Below are positions 46,154 to 46,184 of a stretch of 46,184 nucleotides of DNA, piece by piece (within the stretch, counting starts at the first letter, position 1; each line of letters starts with the position of its first letter). A program made the translations under genes and the position numbers. Under the pieces are notes generated by a model. That model saw only the letters and a list, made by a program, of their open reading frames with translations. It was not told the origin of the DNA and ran no database searches. The stretch spans positions 1-46,184 of the forward strand of contig JAFDVI010000049.1 of the NCBI GenBank assembly GCA_018269055.1. The letters run 5' to 3'. Origin of the DNA: Acidobacteriota bacterium (GTDB taxonomy: Bacteria; Acidobacteriota; Blastocatellia; RBC074).

Positions 46154-46184
46154 GCGGCCCACCGCGTCGCGTCAGCGACGCCTG

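Overview
The window looks like chromosomal DNA of an Acidobacteriota bacterium, most likely of the Blastocatellia type. The pointers are a large secreted protein ending in two Solibacter-type C-terminal domains (TIGR03437-like, 10960-13842), a VWFA-related acidobacterial lipoprotein or secreted protein (TIGR03436-like, 31620-32933), moderately high GC, and many palindromic intergenic repeats. The assignment is inferred from domain content only; there is no rRNA in the window.

Layout. 1-205 holds stacked palindromes. A secreted M28 peptidase follows (206-2329), then an AT-richer two-gene restriction-modification cassette (2386-3793) and the tmRNA gene ssrA with its own promoter (3852-4274). 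Two repeat blocks separate ssrA from murI-rph and a small secreted protein (4579-6741). rlmN, a GT2 glycosyltransferase, a methyltransferase and a thioredoxin-like ferredoxin fill 6845-10001. An AT-rich stretch with one small gene leads to the PD40/TIGR03437 protein. 13925-24298 is a run of small metabolic, repair and envelope genes: cysQ-like, cyclase, DinB, methyltransferase, a nonsense-interrupted HEAT gene, an alkyltransferase-like protein, ybjQ, two yceI, an M23 peptidase, an L,D-transpeptidase, an aldehyde dehydrogenase and an esterase.

At 24416-24560 there is a compact, hairpin-rich, apparently non-coding RNA element directly in front of an alpha/beta hydrolase. It is the least explained structure in the window, and a HEARO/omega-RNA-like relic without its iscB gene is my leading but unproven reading. 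Next come dapD, thiL (carrying an in-frame palindromic repeat) and ttcA, then a YncE-propeller/phosphoesterase, a PRC-barrel protein, the VWFA protein, a YihY membrane protein, a coiled-coil ORF, a second TGA-interrupted gene, an NHL-propeller/M23 fusion and a secreted M1 aminopeptidase.

The right end (39670-43575) is again AT-richer. It carries two small minus-strand genes and a divergent pair made of an oversized PfkB-type kinase-like protein and a SorC-type sugar-sensing regulator, plausibly an uncharacterised sugar-responsive module. A large TPR lipoprotein reads in from the right edge.

Common themes are cell-envelope and periplasmic functions (M28, M23 twice, YkuD, YceI, M1, VWFA, TPR), housekeeping genes (murI, rph, rlmN, dapD, thiL, ttcA, ssrA), and heavy invasion by at least eight different inverted-repeat families, some inside coding regions.
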